This document shows, one piece after another, positions 6,111 to 11,513 of a DNA stretch of 11,513 nucleotides. The notes below the pieces were generated by a model. The model was given only the letters and a program-made list of their open reading frames with translations. It was not told the origin of the DNA and ran no database searches. Every line of letters starts with the position of its first letter. Position 1 is the first letter of the stretch. The translations under genes and the position numbers were made by a program. Origin of the DNA: CAYJBP01 sp964368605 (GTDB lineage: Bacteria > Bacillota > Dehalobacteriia > UBA4068); contig CAYJBP010000081.1 of NCBI GenBank assembly GCA_964368605.1, positions 1-11,513 of the forward strand, read 5' to 3'.

Positions 6111-6330
6111 AAGTTTTAATCAATTTTTTTCAAAAAATTGCGGGGGTATTGGGGGCTGCGCCCCCAAGGTTTTAAAAAGGTTTTAAGCCAATACCCAAAA
6201 ACTAAGCAAGCAAATCTAAATTTGCTGATAAAAGCTGGCAAGGGAAGCAAATTGGCTTAAAACCGGCGCCTTTTGGCGAAGCCAAAACAGCCCGCAATAT
6301 CAAGCAAAAAACAAACAACCGTCATGGACG
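6111..6330. repeat. Structured intergenic repeat, copy 2 (inverted relative to 111-340)
   Basis: A 220-bp sequence matching the reverse complement of 111-340. All internal palindromes of copy 1 are present: 6121-6129/6132-6140, 6149-6156/6160-6167, the long-range pair 6179-6191/6252-6264, AGCAAAT/ATTTGCT in 6208-6225, and 6271-6277/6281-6287. Hairpin loops differ between copies (for example TGC against GCA, and GAA against TAT) while the stems are unchanged. It sits exactly between two GTCGCAA hairpins (6072-6109 and 6331-6378), in the convergent space between the bactofilin and SdpI-like genes. No transposase, open frame or promoter is evident. Confidence 0.85.
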
Positions 6331-6378
6331 AAAAAAGATGCTGTCGCAAATGGTTATAGTTGCGACAGCATCTTTTTT
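6331..6378. terminator. Bidirectional terminator with GTCGCAA core, copy 4
   Basis: A 19-bp perfect stem (6331-6349/6360-6378) with a 10-nt loop. Six A at the left foot and six T at the right foot make it symmetric, so it can terminate on both strands. It lies 12 bp beyond the stop of the minus-strand SdpI-like gene. The stem base is GATGC/GCATC and the apical core TGTCGCAA. Confidence 0.88.
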
Positions 6379-6390
6379 GATTGATTATGT

Positions 6391-6768
6391 TTATTTGATG
6401 CGATTGCCGTTTTTATCAAAATTTTTTCTTAATGCTCTTTCTGTAGGTATAATTGTTCCAATTAAAGAAATCATTTGCAGGCCTAAAATAATTGTGCTAA
6501 AACAGCCTATCGTATTTGCATCTTTTCCCAGCACAAAAAACATTAATAGTATTGATAGCAATAAAAATCTTCCGCCATTATACCAAAGCTTTCCACAATA
6601 ATTATGGGCAAACTTCCATGTTTCCTGATTTTTCATAGCCATAGATGTTCGATATCCATAAAATGCATTAATTTTTTTAGGTGGCGAGTTGATAAACTTT
6701 TTCCCAAAACCAATCATGATTAGAGGAATAAGCAAAAGCATTATTACCATAAAAATCCAAAAGCCCAT
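6391..6768 (-). CDS. SdpI-family membrane protein
   Basis: 125 residues with three hydrophobic segments (~3-21, 67-81, 88-107) and the SdpI motif FYGYRTSMAMKNQETWKFAH (36-55), here with the conserved GYRT, W51 and N56. The founding member, B. subtilis SdpI, gives immunity to the SdpC toxin and acts as a signalling receptor, but it is larger and most short homologues have no assigned role. No SdpC, SdpA or SdpB homologue or regulator adjoins it, so immunity should not be assumed. The start at 6768 has only a weak site (AGGG three bases upstream; GTGAG further up), so expression may be low. No clear promoter was found. It ends at the bidirectional hairpin 6331-6378. Confidence 0.85.
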   Translation of the reverse strand: MGFWIFMVIMLLLIPLIMIGFGKKFINSPPKKINAFYGYRTSMAMKNQETWKFAHNYCGKLWYNGGRFLLLSILLMFFVLGKDANTIGCFSTIILGLQMISLIGTIIPTERALRKNFDKNGNRIK

Positions 6769-6983
6769 ACCCTAATCTCACTTTCTATTAAGCAATCTTT
6801 GCCGCTCCCAAAAGATAGCAAAGTTAACCACAACGGAGGGAAAGGGGAGGAAAACCGTCAGGGTTTTCCACTGCGCCAAAGCGCAGCGGACAAAAAGCAG
6901 CGACTAAACAGTATTATTGAAGCTATAACCGCCCAGGTGAAAACAAGCGACTAAAGAAAAATTATCCAGAAGCCAAAGCTGCT
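6769..6983. other. Gene-free stretch with two adjacent hairpins
   Basis: No gene is supported. Two inverted repeats lie side by side: 6849-6856/6862-6869 (GGAAAACC/GGTTTTCC) and 6871-6876/6881-6886 (CTGCGC/GCGCAG). A purine-rich run (CGGAGGGAAAGGGGAGG) precedes them. The word AGCGACTAAA occurs at about 6898 and 6947. Neither hairpin has a T-run, so terminator function is doubtful. The stretch lies between the tRNA operon end and the SdpI-like gene. Confidence 0.5.
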
Positions 6984-7031
6984 GCTCCAAAATAAAAAAA
7001 CACCCAAAAGGGTGTTCTTTTATTTTGGAGC
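6984..7031 (-). terminator. Terminator of the tRNA operon, with an extended stem reaching into tRNA-Gly
   Basis: On the minus strand AACACCC-TTTT-GGGTGTT (7016-6999) is followed directly by TTTTTTATTTT, a classical rho-independent terminator. Pairing continues beyond the core with one mismatch (6998/7017). The whole of 6984-7005 can thus pair with 7010-7031, including the last six bases of tRNA-Gly (GCTCCA). Confidence 0.92.
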
Positions 7032-7100
7032 GGGCAAAGGGATTTGAACCCTCGACTTCGACCTTGGCAAGGTCGCACTCTACCACTGAGTTATACCCGC
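7026..7100 (-). tRNA. tRNA-Gly (GCC anticodon)
   Basis: 75 nt with encoded CCA. Acceptor arm GCGGGTA/TGCCCGC with discriminator T, D-arm CTCAGTGGTAGAG, anticodon loop TTGCCAA giving GCC, and T-loop GGTTCAAATCC. It is the last tRNA of the operon. Reads Gly codons GGC and GGU. Confidence 0.97.
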
Positions 7101-7101
7101 A

Positions 7102-7177
7102 TGGTGCCTCGGGACGGAATCGAACCATCGACACGGGGATTTTCAGTCCCCTGCTCTACCAACTGAGCTACCAAGGC
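7102..7177 (-). tRNA. tRNA-Phe (GAA anticodon)
   Basis: 76 nt with encoded CCA. Acceptor GCCTTGG/CCGAGGC with discriminator A, D-arm GCTCAGTTGGTAGAGC, anticodon loop CTGAAAA giving GAA, and T-loop GGTTCGATTCC. Its 5' base immediately follows the CCA of tRNA-Asp with no spacer; one base separates it from tRNA-Gly. Confidence 0.97.
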
Positions 7178-7254
7178 TGGCGGAACTGACGGGAATCGAA
7201 CCCGCGATCTCCGGCGTGACAGGCCGGCATGTTAACCGCTACACCACAGTTCCG
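7178..7254 (-). tRNA. tRNA-Asp (GTC anticodon)
   Basis: 77 nt with encoded CCA. Acceptor CGGAACT/AGTTCCG, anticodon loop CTGTCAC giving GTC, and T-loop GGTTCGATTCC. It lies 4 nt after tRNA-Val and directly abuts tRNA-Phe. Confidence 0.97.
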
Positions 7255-7258
7255 TATT

Positions 7259-7334
<76 letters not shown>

Positions 7335-7394
7335 ATATAGTCCAGCTAGTAAAATTCCGCTAGCAAGGTTTGTTTTTGTTCCAGCAACTTTTTT

Positions 7395-7423
7395 ATTATA
7401 ACTCTTATTTATTAAATTGTCAA
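7395..7423 (-). promoter_or_regulatory. Perfect consensus sigma-A promoter of the tRNA operon
   Basis: On the minus strand TTGACA (7423-7418) and TATAAT (7400-7395) have a 17-bp spacer, so both hexamers are perfect. This fits a strongly and constitutively expressed stable-RNA operon. The start would lie near 7388, about 54 nt before tRNA-Val. Confidence 0.93.
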
Positions 7424-7553
7424 GTGCTTTTTTGAAATTTTTAGCAATTTTTTTTTAGCATTTGCATATTTATTATAAGAGTTAAAATTTAGTGCCAAAA
7501 TTTATTACCTTAGATATTATAACAAGAACTGTTGCTTTTGTCAAGGGGGAATT

Positions 7554-8138
7554 ATGTTAAATTTTATTTGGCTTATTTTATTGGCTGGCGGCATAATATA
7601 TGCCCTGCTTAACGGTACAATTAATGATATCAGCACGGCTGCTTTTAAGGCCACGAGCGACTCAATTACCATTGCAATTGATATTTGTGGTATGCTTTGT
7701 TTATGGCTGGGGTTCTTAAAATTAGCCGAAAAAGCCGGCTTAATCAAAATAATTGCCGGCCTAATCTCCCCTATTGTGCGCCTACTTTTTCCGGATTTGG
7801 CCAAAAATGATCCGGCCTTGGGGGCAATTATTATGAATATTGCGGCCAACTTTTTGGGGCTGGGCAATGCCGCCACCCCTTTTGGCTTAAAGGCGATGGA
7901 ACATTTACAGGCCAATAATCCTAATCCGCAGGTAGCAACCCCCTCGATGATAACTTTTTTGGTCTTAAACACCTCGGGGATTACCCTCATCCCTACCCTG
8001 GTGATTAGCCTGCGAGCGCAGGCCGGTAGCCTAAATCCTTCCGAAATCATCCTCCCGGCCATGATTGCCACCACTATTGGCACGATTTTTGCGATTATTT
8101 TCGACCGACTACTGCGCTATTTATATTTTAGGAGCTAA
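7554..8138 (+). CDS. spmA: Spore maturation protein SpmA
   Basis: Membrane protein that, together with SpmB, is needed for normal spore core dehydration and heat resistance in Bacillus and Clostridium. The 194 residues carry several hydrophobic segments and the nucleoside-recognition (Gate) type motif NFLGLGNAATPFG (99-111), typical of SpmA. A conserved second block is PSMITFLVLNTSGITLIPT. AAGGGGGA at 7543-7550 lies three to four bases before the ATG; no other start fits. It is coupled to spmB (3 bp apart). In Bacillus dacB sits just upstream; here a divergent tRNA operon does. No convincing sigma-E or sigma-A promoter could be fixed in 7424-7553. Confidence 0.95.
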   Translation: MLNFIWLILLAGGIIYALLNGTINDISTAAFKATSDSITIAIDICGMLCLWLGFLKLAEKAGLIKIIAGLISPIVRLLFPDLAKNDPALGAIIMNIAANFLGLGNAATPFGLKAMEHLQANNPNPQVATPSMITFLVLNTSGITLIPTLVISLRAQAGSLNPSEIILPAMIATTIGTIFAIIFDRLLRYLYFRS

Positions 8139-8141
8139 ATT

Positions 8142-8669
8142 ATGATTACAGAAATTGCCGGCCTTGCCATACCGCTTATTTTATTACTGGTTCCGCTTTT
8201 GGCCTGGCTAAGAGGGGTAGCGGTTTTTGAGGAATTTGTTAGTGGCGCTACCGAAGGATTAGGCCTTACTTTAAAAATTTTTCCCTTTTTACTGGGGATG
8301 ATGCTAGCCATTGCCGTTTTTAGGGCATCGGGAGCATTTGATGCTTTAGCTAGTCTTTTAGCCCCATTATGCCAAAAAATCGGCTTACCGACCGAAGTTT
8401 TGCCGATTGCTTTATTACGACCATTTTCCGGCAGCGGGGCTTTGGCCTTAACCGCCGATATTTTGCATAATCAAGGAGCCGATTCGTTTAGCGGCCGCTT
8501 GGCATCGGTAATGCAGGGCAGCACCGACACCACCTTTTATCTTTTGGCCGTTTATTTTGGCTCGGTGGGAGTTATCAAGTATCGTTATGCCCCTTTAGTG
8601 GGCTTGGCTACAGATATTATTAGCTTTATCAGTGCATTTATTGCTTGTCAAATTATATTTGGTGGCTAA
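8142..8669 (+). CDS. spmB: Spore maturation protein SpmB
   Basis: Partner of SpmA in spore core dehydration. 175 residues, about five hydrophobic segments, again of Gate-domain type. Hallmark stretches are LLRPFSGSGALAL (91-103) and MQGSTDTTFYLLAVYFGSVGV (124-144). AGGAG (8130-8134) overlaps the end of spmA, so translation is probably coupled. The gene ends 128 bp before rluB, which has its own promoter. The order spmA-spmB-rluB is conserved with Bacillus. Confidence 0.95.
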   Translation: MITEIAGLAIPLILLLVPLLAWLRGVAVFEEFVSGATEGLGLTLKIFPFLLGMMLAIAVFRASGAFDALASLLAPLCQKIGLPTEVLPIALLRPFSGSGALALTADILHNQGADSFSGRLASVMQGSTDTTFYLLAVYFGSVGVIKYRYAPLVGLATDIISFISAFIACQIIFGG

Positions 8670-8672
8670 TTG

Positions 8673-8701
8673 TTGTTTATAGCCCAAAACTATGATATAC
8701 T
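8673..8701 (+). promoter_or_regulatory. Extended -10 sigma-A promoter of the rluB operon
   Basis: TATACT at 8696-8701 with TG at 8693-8694 (extended -10) and TTGTTT at 8673-8678, 17 bp apart. A small hairpin (GCCGA/TCGGC, 8720-8724/8731-8735) lies in the leader. This makes rluB expression independent of the sporulation genes upstream. Confidence 0.6.
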
Positions 8702-8797
8702 ATAATATAATATTTAATTGCCGAAAATTCTCGGCCTAAGTACGACCAAAATTTTTTTATGGCAGGATTATACGAAACAATATCAGGAGGACAAAGA

Positions 8798-9571
8798 ATG
8801 GCCGAAATGCGTTTGCAAAAATTACTAGCCGAAAGAGGCATAGCTTCGCGGCGCGATGCCGAAAAATTAATCAGTGCCGGCCGAATTAGCGTAAATAATC
8901 AAGTTATCACCGAAATGGGTTATAAGGTAAAAGATTATAAAGATATTATTCTAATCGATGGCAAACCTTTGCCGGAAAAGCCGGCTTATATTTATATACT
9001 TATTCATAAACCGGTAGGCTATGTTTGCGCTGCCAAAGACGAAAAAGGCAAGCCCAGTATCTTGCGTTTAGTGCCCGATATTAAAGAGCGCATCTACCCT
9101 TTGGGGCGTTTGGATTATGATAGTTCCGGCCTTTTGATTTTAACCAATGATGGCGATTTAACCCAAACCCTACTCCATCCCAAATTTAAGGTAGATAAAA
9201 CCTATTCGGCCGAGATTAGGGGGCCGATTTCGCCCGGCGATATGGATAAGCTAAGGCAAGGAATCGAGCTGGAAGATGGTATTACCGCCCCGGCACGAAT
9301 TAGCCTAAAGCGCAGAGGCAAAACCTCGAGCCAAATCGAAATTACTATTCATGAAGGCAAAAAAAGGCAAATTCGCAGGATGTGCAAAGCAATTGGGCAT
9401 CCGATTATCCGCTTACATCGTAATCGATTTGGCAGCCTAAATTTAGGCAAACTAAAGGCCGGCCAGTGGCGGGAATTAACCGCCAAGGAAATTAATAATT
9501 TAAAAAAGGAGGCCAATACAGATGTTGCAAAAAGCCGAACAAATCGGTCTGGTTCAAATTTACACCGGTAA
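8798..9571 (+). CDS. rluB: 23S rRNA pseudouridine synthase, RsuA/RluB family
   Basis: Isomerises a uridine of 23S rRNA to pseudouridine (position 2605 in E. coli numbering for RluB). From the ATG at 8798 the protein has 257 residues. An S4 RNA-binding domain (~4-50, RLQKLLAERGIASRRDAEKLI) is followed by the catalytic domain with GRLDYDSSGLLILTNDG (103-119), whose Asp106 is the expected catalytic residue. The C-terminal EGKKRQIRRM block is typical of the family. AGGAGG at 8785-8790 fixes the start; an in-frame ATG at 8759 lacks a site. Neighbourhood (behind spmB) favours RluB over RsuA. The last 50 bp overlap the next gene. Confidence 0.93.
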   Translation: MAEMRLQKLLAERGIASRRDAEKLISAGRISVNNQVITEMGYKVKDYKDIILIDGKPLPEKPAYIYILIHKPVGYVCAAKDEKGKPSILRLVPDIKERIYPLGRLDYDSSGLLILTNDGDLTQTLLHPKFKVDKTYSAEIRGPISPGDMDKLRQGIELEDGITAPARISLKRRGKTSSQIEITIHEGKKRQIRRMCKAIGHPIIRLHRNRFGSLNLGKLKAGQWRELTAKEINNLKKEANTDVAKSRTNRSGSNLHR

Positions 9572-10058
9572 TGGTAAAGGCAAAAGCACTGCCGCTTTTG
9601 GCTTAGCACTTAGGGCTTGTGGTAATGATTTTAAAACGGTGATTATCCAGTTTATGAAGCAAGGCAAAGATTATTGCGAGATTAAGGCTTTAAGTTATTT
9701 GCCTAATTTGCAGGTATACAGTTATGGTACCGAAAAATTTGTAAAAAAGGGGCAACCCGATCAGGAAAATTTGGCTTTGGCAGCCCAAGCTTTGGCCAAA
9801 GCGCAAGAAATTATCGCCCAAAACGATGCCGATTTATTAATTTTGGACGAGCTAAATAATGCGCTTTATTTTGATTTAATTACGCTTAATCAGGCATTAA
9901 GCTTAATAAGCATCAAGCCGCCCCAAATGGAAATAGTGCTTACCGGCCGCAATGCGCCCCAGCAATTAATTGATATTGCCGACCTAGTAACCGAAATGAA
10001 AGAGATTAAGCATCCATATCAGCAAGGTATACAAGCACGCAAAGGGATAGAATATTAA
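9522..10058 (+). CDS. Cob(I)yrinic acid a,c-diamide adenosyltransferase, CobO/BtuR type
   Basis: Transfers the 5'-deoxyadenosyl group of ATP to the cobalt of reduced corrinoids, making adenosylcobalamin in the cytoplasm. 178 residues is normal. It has a P-loop GNGKGKSTAAFG (16-27) in the unusual form of this family, a Walker-B-like LLILDE (105-110), LTGRNAP (140-146) and the C-terminal hallmark EMKEIKHPYQQGIQARKGIEY. AAGGAGG at 9506-9512 is nine bases before the ATG, so the 50-bp overlap with rluB is real coding overlap. There is no cobalamin riboswitch ahead of it and no other cobalamin gene nearby, which suggests a salvage or constitutive role. Gene name cobO or btuR is equally apt. Confidence 0.92.
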   Translation: MLQKAEQIGLVQIYTGNGKGKSTAAFGLALRACGNDFKTVIIQFMKQGKDYCEIKALSYLPNLQVYSYGTEKFVKKGQPDQENLALAAQALAKAQEIIAQNDADLLILDELNNALYFDLITLNQALSLISIKPPQMEIVLTGRNAPQQLIDIADLVTEMKEIKHPYQQGIQARKGIEY

Positions 10059-11296
10059 TGAAGAATATTATTGTAATAGGCGGCGGCCCGGCCGGGATGA
10101 TGGCTGCCATAAGCGCAGCTATGGCCGGTGCTAAAGTTACTCTTTGGGAGCGCAACCCGGTTTTGGGCAAAAAGCTGGCCATTACCGGCAAAGGTCGTTG
10201 CAATATTACCAATCAATGCTCTATTGAAGAATTGATTGCTAATTTACCGGGTAATGGCCAATTTTTATATGGGGCTTTTAATCGCTTTAATACCGATGAT
10301 ATTTGCCGATTTTTTACCGATTATGGCCTAAACCTTAAAACCGAAAGAGGGCGTAGGGTTTTTCCAATGTCCGATAAAGCCCATGATGTTGTTGAGCTTT
10401 TAGCCAAGGTTTTAGATGAACAAAAGGTAGATATTCATTATCAAAGGCGTGCTCAAAAGCTATTATGGCAGGAAGGCAAAATTTGCGGCGCAGTTGATGA
10501 TAAGGGTAAGCAGCAAGCAGCGGATGCACTAATTTTGGCAACCGGTGGCAAAAGTTATCCTTTAACCGGCTCAGATGGCGATGGTTATCGCTTGGCGCAG
10601 GCAGTGGGGCATCGGATAATCGATTTAAGAGCCTCCTTAGTTCCTTTAAACACCAAGGAAACTTGGCCGGCGGAAATTAGCGGCCTCAGCCTAAAAAATG
10701 TAACTTTAAAGGCAATTTGGCAGGATAAAATTATCGGCGAGGAATTTGGCGAAATGCTCTTTACCCATTTTGGGGTATCAGGGCCGCTGGTATTAAGCCT
10801 ATCCAGGGCAATTACCGCCTTGCCGGAGCAAGGGCGAGGCTGTAAACTATCATTAAATCTAAAGCCTGCTTTAAGCGAAGAGCAGCTTGATTTGCGCCTG
10901 CAAAGGGATTTAAGCAAGGAAATACGCAAGCAAGTAGGCAATGCCTTAGCCGATTTATTGCCACAGGCCTTATGGCCGATTTGCTGGCAGCAGGCGCAGG
11001 TAGACCCGTTAAAAAAGGCTAATCAAATTAGCCGTAATGAGCGTAAGCAAATTATCCATACTTTACAAAACCTTATGCTAACAGTAGCCGGCCCCCGCCC
11101 TTTAAAAGAGGCAATAGTAACAGCCGGTGGTGTTGATGTAAAGGAGATTGTGCCTAAAACGATGGCTTCTAAAAAAATTAGCGGCCTATATATTTGCGGC
11201 GAATTATTGGATGTAGACGGTTTTACCGGTGGCTATAATTTGCAAGCAGCCTGGTCGAGCGGCTATATTGCCGGCCAGAGCGCTGCCTACATTTAG
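10058..11296 (+). CDS. HI0933/YhiN-family FAD-dependent oxidoreductase
   Basis: Flavoprotein of the HI0933-like family, often labelled 'aminoacetone oxidase family'; the true substrate is not established. 412 residues is full length. The N-terminal dinucleotide-binding fold has GGGPAG (8-13) and Glu31 ending the second strand, then LGKKLAITGKGRCNITN (36-52). The C-terminus holds TAGGVD (355-360), GELLDVDG (381-388) and GFTGGYNLQ (388-396), all typical of the family. The start overlaps the previous stop (TAATG) and only AAGGG about 11 bases away serves as a binding site, so translational coupling is likely. In many Clostridia this gene directly follows rluB; here the cob adenosyltransferase stands between. 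Last gene of its operon. Confidence 0.92.
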   Translation: MKNIIVIGGGPAGMMAAISAAMAGAKVTLWERNPVLGKKLAITGKGRCNITNQCSIEELIANLPGNGQFLYGAFNRFNTDDICRFFTDYGLNLKTERGRRVFPMSDKAHDVVELLAKVLDEQKVDIHYQRRAQKLLWQEGKICGAVDDKGKQQAADALILATGGKSYPLTGSDGDGYRLAQAVGHRIIDLRASLVPLNTKETWPAEISGLSLKNVTLKAIWQDKIIGEEFGEMLFTHFGVSGPLVLSLSRAITALPEQGRGCKLSLNLKPALSEEQLDLRLQRDLSKEIRKQVGNALADLLPQALWPICWQQAQVDPLKKANQISRNERKQIIHTLQNLMLTVAGPRPLKEAIVTAGGVDVKEIVPKTMASKKISGLYICGELLDVDGFTGGYNLQAAWSSGYIAGQSAAYI

Positions 11297-11320
11297 AGAT
11301 TAAAACTTATTTTTTATTGT

Positions 11321-11368
11321 AAAAAAAGGGGAGCTATCGCAATTTTTTGCGACAGCTCCCCTTTTTTT
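11321..11368 (+). terminator. Rho-independent terminator with GTCGCAA-type core, copy 5
   Basis: Positions 11321-11342 pair with 11347-11368 around TTTT, with a single A-C mismatch (11336/11353), followed by a run of seven T. Seven A at the left foot would also allow function on the minus strand. The left core reads TATCGCAA where the other copies have TGTCGCAA; on the minus strand the mismatch becomes a G-U pair. It ends the rluB operon. Confidence 0.88.
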
Positions 11369-11370
11369 AA

Positions 11371-11513
11371 GCAACCTATATAATTCAAGCCAAACCCATC
11401 TGCGCTAAAGGAAACAAAGCAAATCCAAATATCCGCCGATAAAGGTAAATAGACTGCAATTAAGCACGCGCCCATAATCCGAACCCATTTTTATCCCAGT
11501 TTGCCGGCTTCAT
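11371..11513. repeat. Non-coding tail with a probable decayed copy of the structured repeat
   Basis: Between 11383 and about 11447 the order of words AAGCCAA, ACCCA, CTAA, AAGCAAATC, AAAT and GATAAA follows the same order as in 6184-6232 of copy 2, with many changes. The palindromes of the intact copies are not kept. Like copy 2, it follows a GTCGCAA hairpin. The 15-base word ATAATCCGAACCCAT recurs at 11474-11488. No gene is supported before the window ends. Confidence 0.45.

Noticed and set aside
68..6378. GTCGCAA repeats as a CRISPR array or phage attachment sites
   Set aside because: Copies are kilobases apart, palindromic and placed after genes; there are no regular spacers, cas genes or integrase.
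6391..6768. SdpI-like gene as part of a toxin-immunity system
   Set aside because: No SdpC-like toxin, SdpA/SdpB maturation proteins or ArsR-type regulator is adjacent; short SdpI homologues are common without such partners.
7464..7523. Possible sigma-E promoter for spmA (GCATATT at 7464-7470)
   Set aside because: No CATACA-like -10 lies at the required distance; TATTAT and TATAAC near 7515-7523 lack a matching -35. Left unassigned.
7541..8083. 180-codon open frame on the minus strand opposite spmA
   Set aside because: It is fully antisense to a secure spmA gene with a good ribosome binding site and family motifs; the product resembles no known family.
8759..8797. Earlier in-frame ATG for rluB adding 13 residues
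   Set aside because: Only a T-run precedes it, while AGGAGG sits seven bases before the ATG at 8798, and the S4 domain begins directly after that.
9481..9521. Cobalamin riboswitch ahead of the corrinoid adenosyltransferase
   Set aside because: The gene starts inside rluB, leaving no leader; no B12-box-like sequence was seen upstream of the operon either.
10585..10941. 118-codon minus-strand open frame inside the HI0933-type gene
   Set aside because: Antisense shadow of a clear flavoprotein gene.

Overview
The window comes from a low-GC, endospore-forming Firmicute, most likely a Clostridia-type anaerobe. The evidence is a spoVAC-spoVAD-spoVAE cluster, a spmA-spmB pair, a lipoprotein-anchored PrsA-like foldase, AGGAGG-type ribosome binding sites and a bactofilin. 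The genus cannot be told from the sequence. There is no transposase, phage gene, CRISPR array or toxin in view. The window is a chromosomal housekeeping and sporulation region with unusually repeat-rich intergenic DNA.

Layout: (1) 1-545 is non-coding. It holds a 21-bp tandem repeat, a GTCGCAA hairpin, copy 1 of a ~230-bp structured repeat and a promoter. (2) 562-1809 (+) is a parvulin-type peptidyl-prolyl isomerase lipoprotein whose acidic repeat tail contains a 100-N assembly gap. (3) 1822-2266 is a terminator followed by palindrome-rich DNA. (4) 5192-2267 (-) is a five-gene operon: DUF421 membrane protein, DUF4363 protein, spoVAC, spoVAD, spoVAE. It is preceded by a good match to a forespore sigma-G promoter. 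(5) 5401-6030 (+) is a bactofilin read divergently from its own sigma-A promoter. (6) 6072-6378 is copy 2 of the structured repeat, inverted relative to copy 1 and bracketed by two GTCGCAA hairpins. (7) 6768-6391 (-) is an SdpI-family membrane protein. (8) 7334-7026 (-) is a tRNA operon Val-Asp-Phe-Gly with a perfect consensus promoter and a terminator. (9) 7554-8669 (+) is spmA-spmB. (10) 8798-11296 (+) is a tight operon of rluB, a CobO-type corrinoid adenosyltransferase and an HI0933-family flavoprotein, ended by a fifth GTCGCAA hairpin. (11) 11371-11513 is non-coding with traces of the structured repeat.

How the parts fit: the spoVA operon should load dipicolinic acid into the forespore. 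DUF421 and DUF4363 are co-transcribed with it and probably act at the same spore inner membrane. SpmA and SpmB contribute to spore core dehydration. The rluB operon is vegetative housekeeping (rRNA pseudouridylation, cobalamin adenosylation, a flavoenzyme).

The strongest signal not explained by known genes is a family of five intergenic hairpins sharing the invariant apical core GTCGCAA/TTGCGAC on otherwise different but still paired stems. Two to three copies of a multi-hairpin element of about 220-230 bp are associated with them. Together these look like a miniature, non-autonomous repeat family that also supplies transcription terminators.
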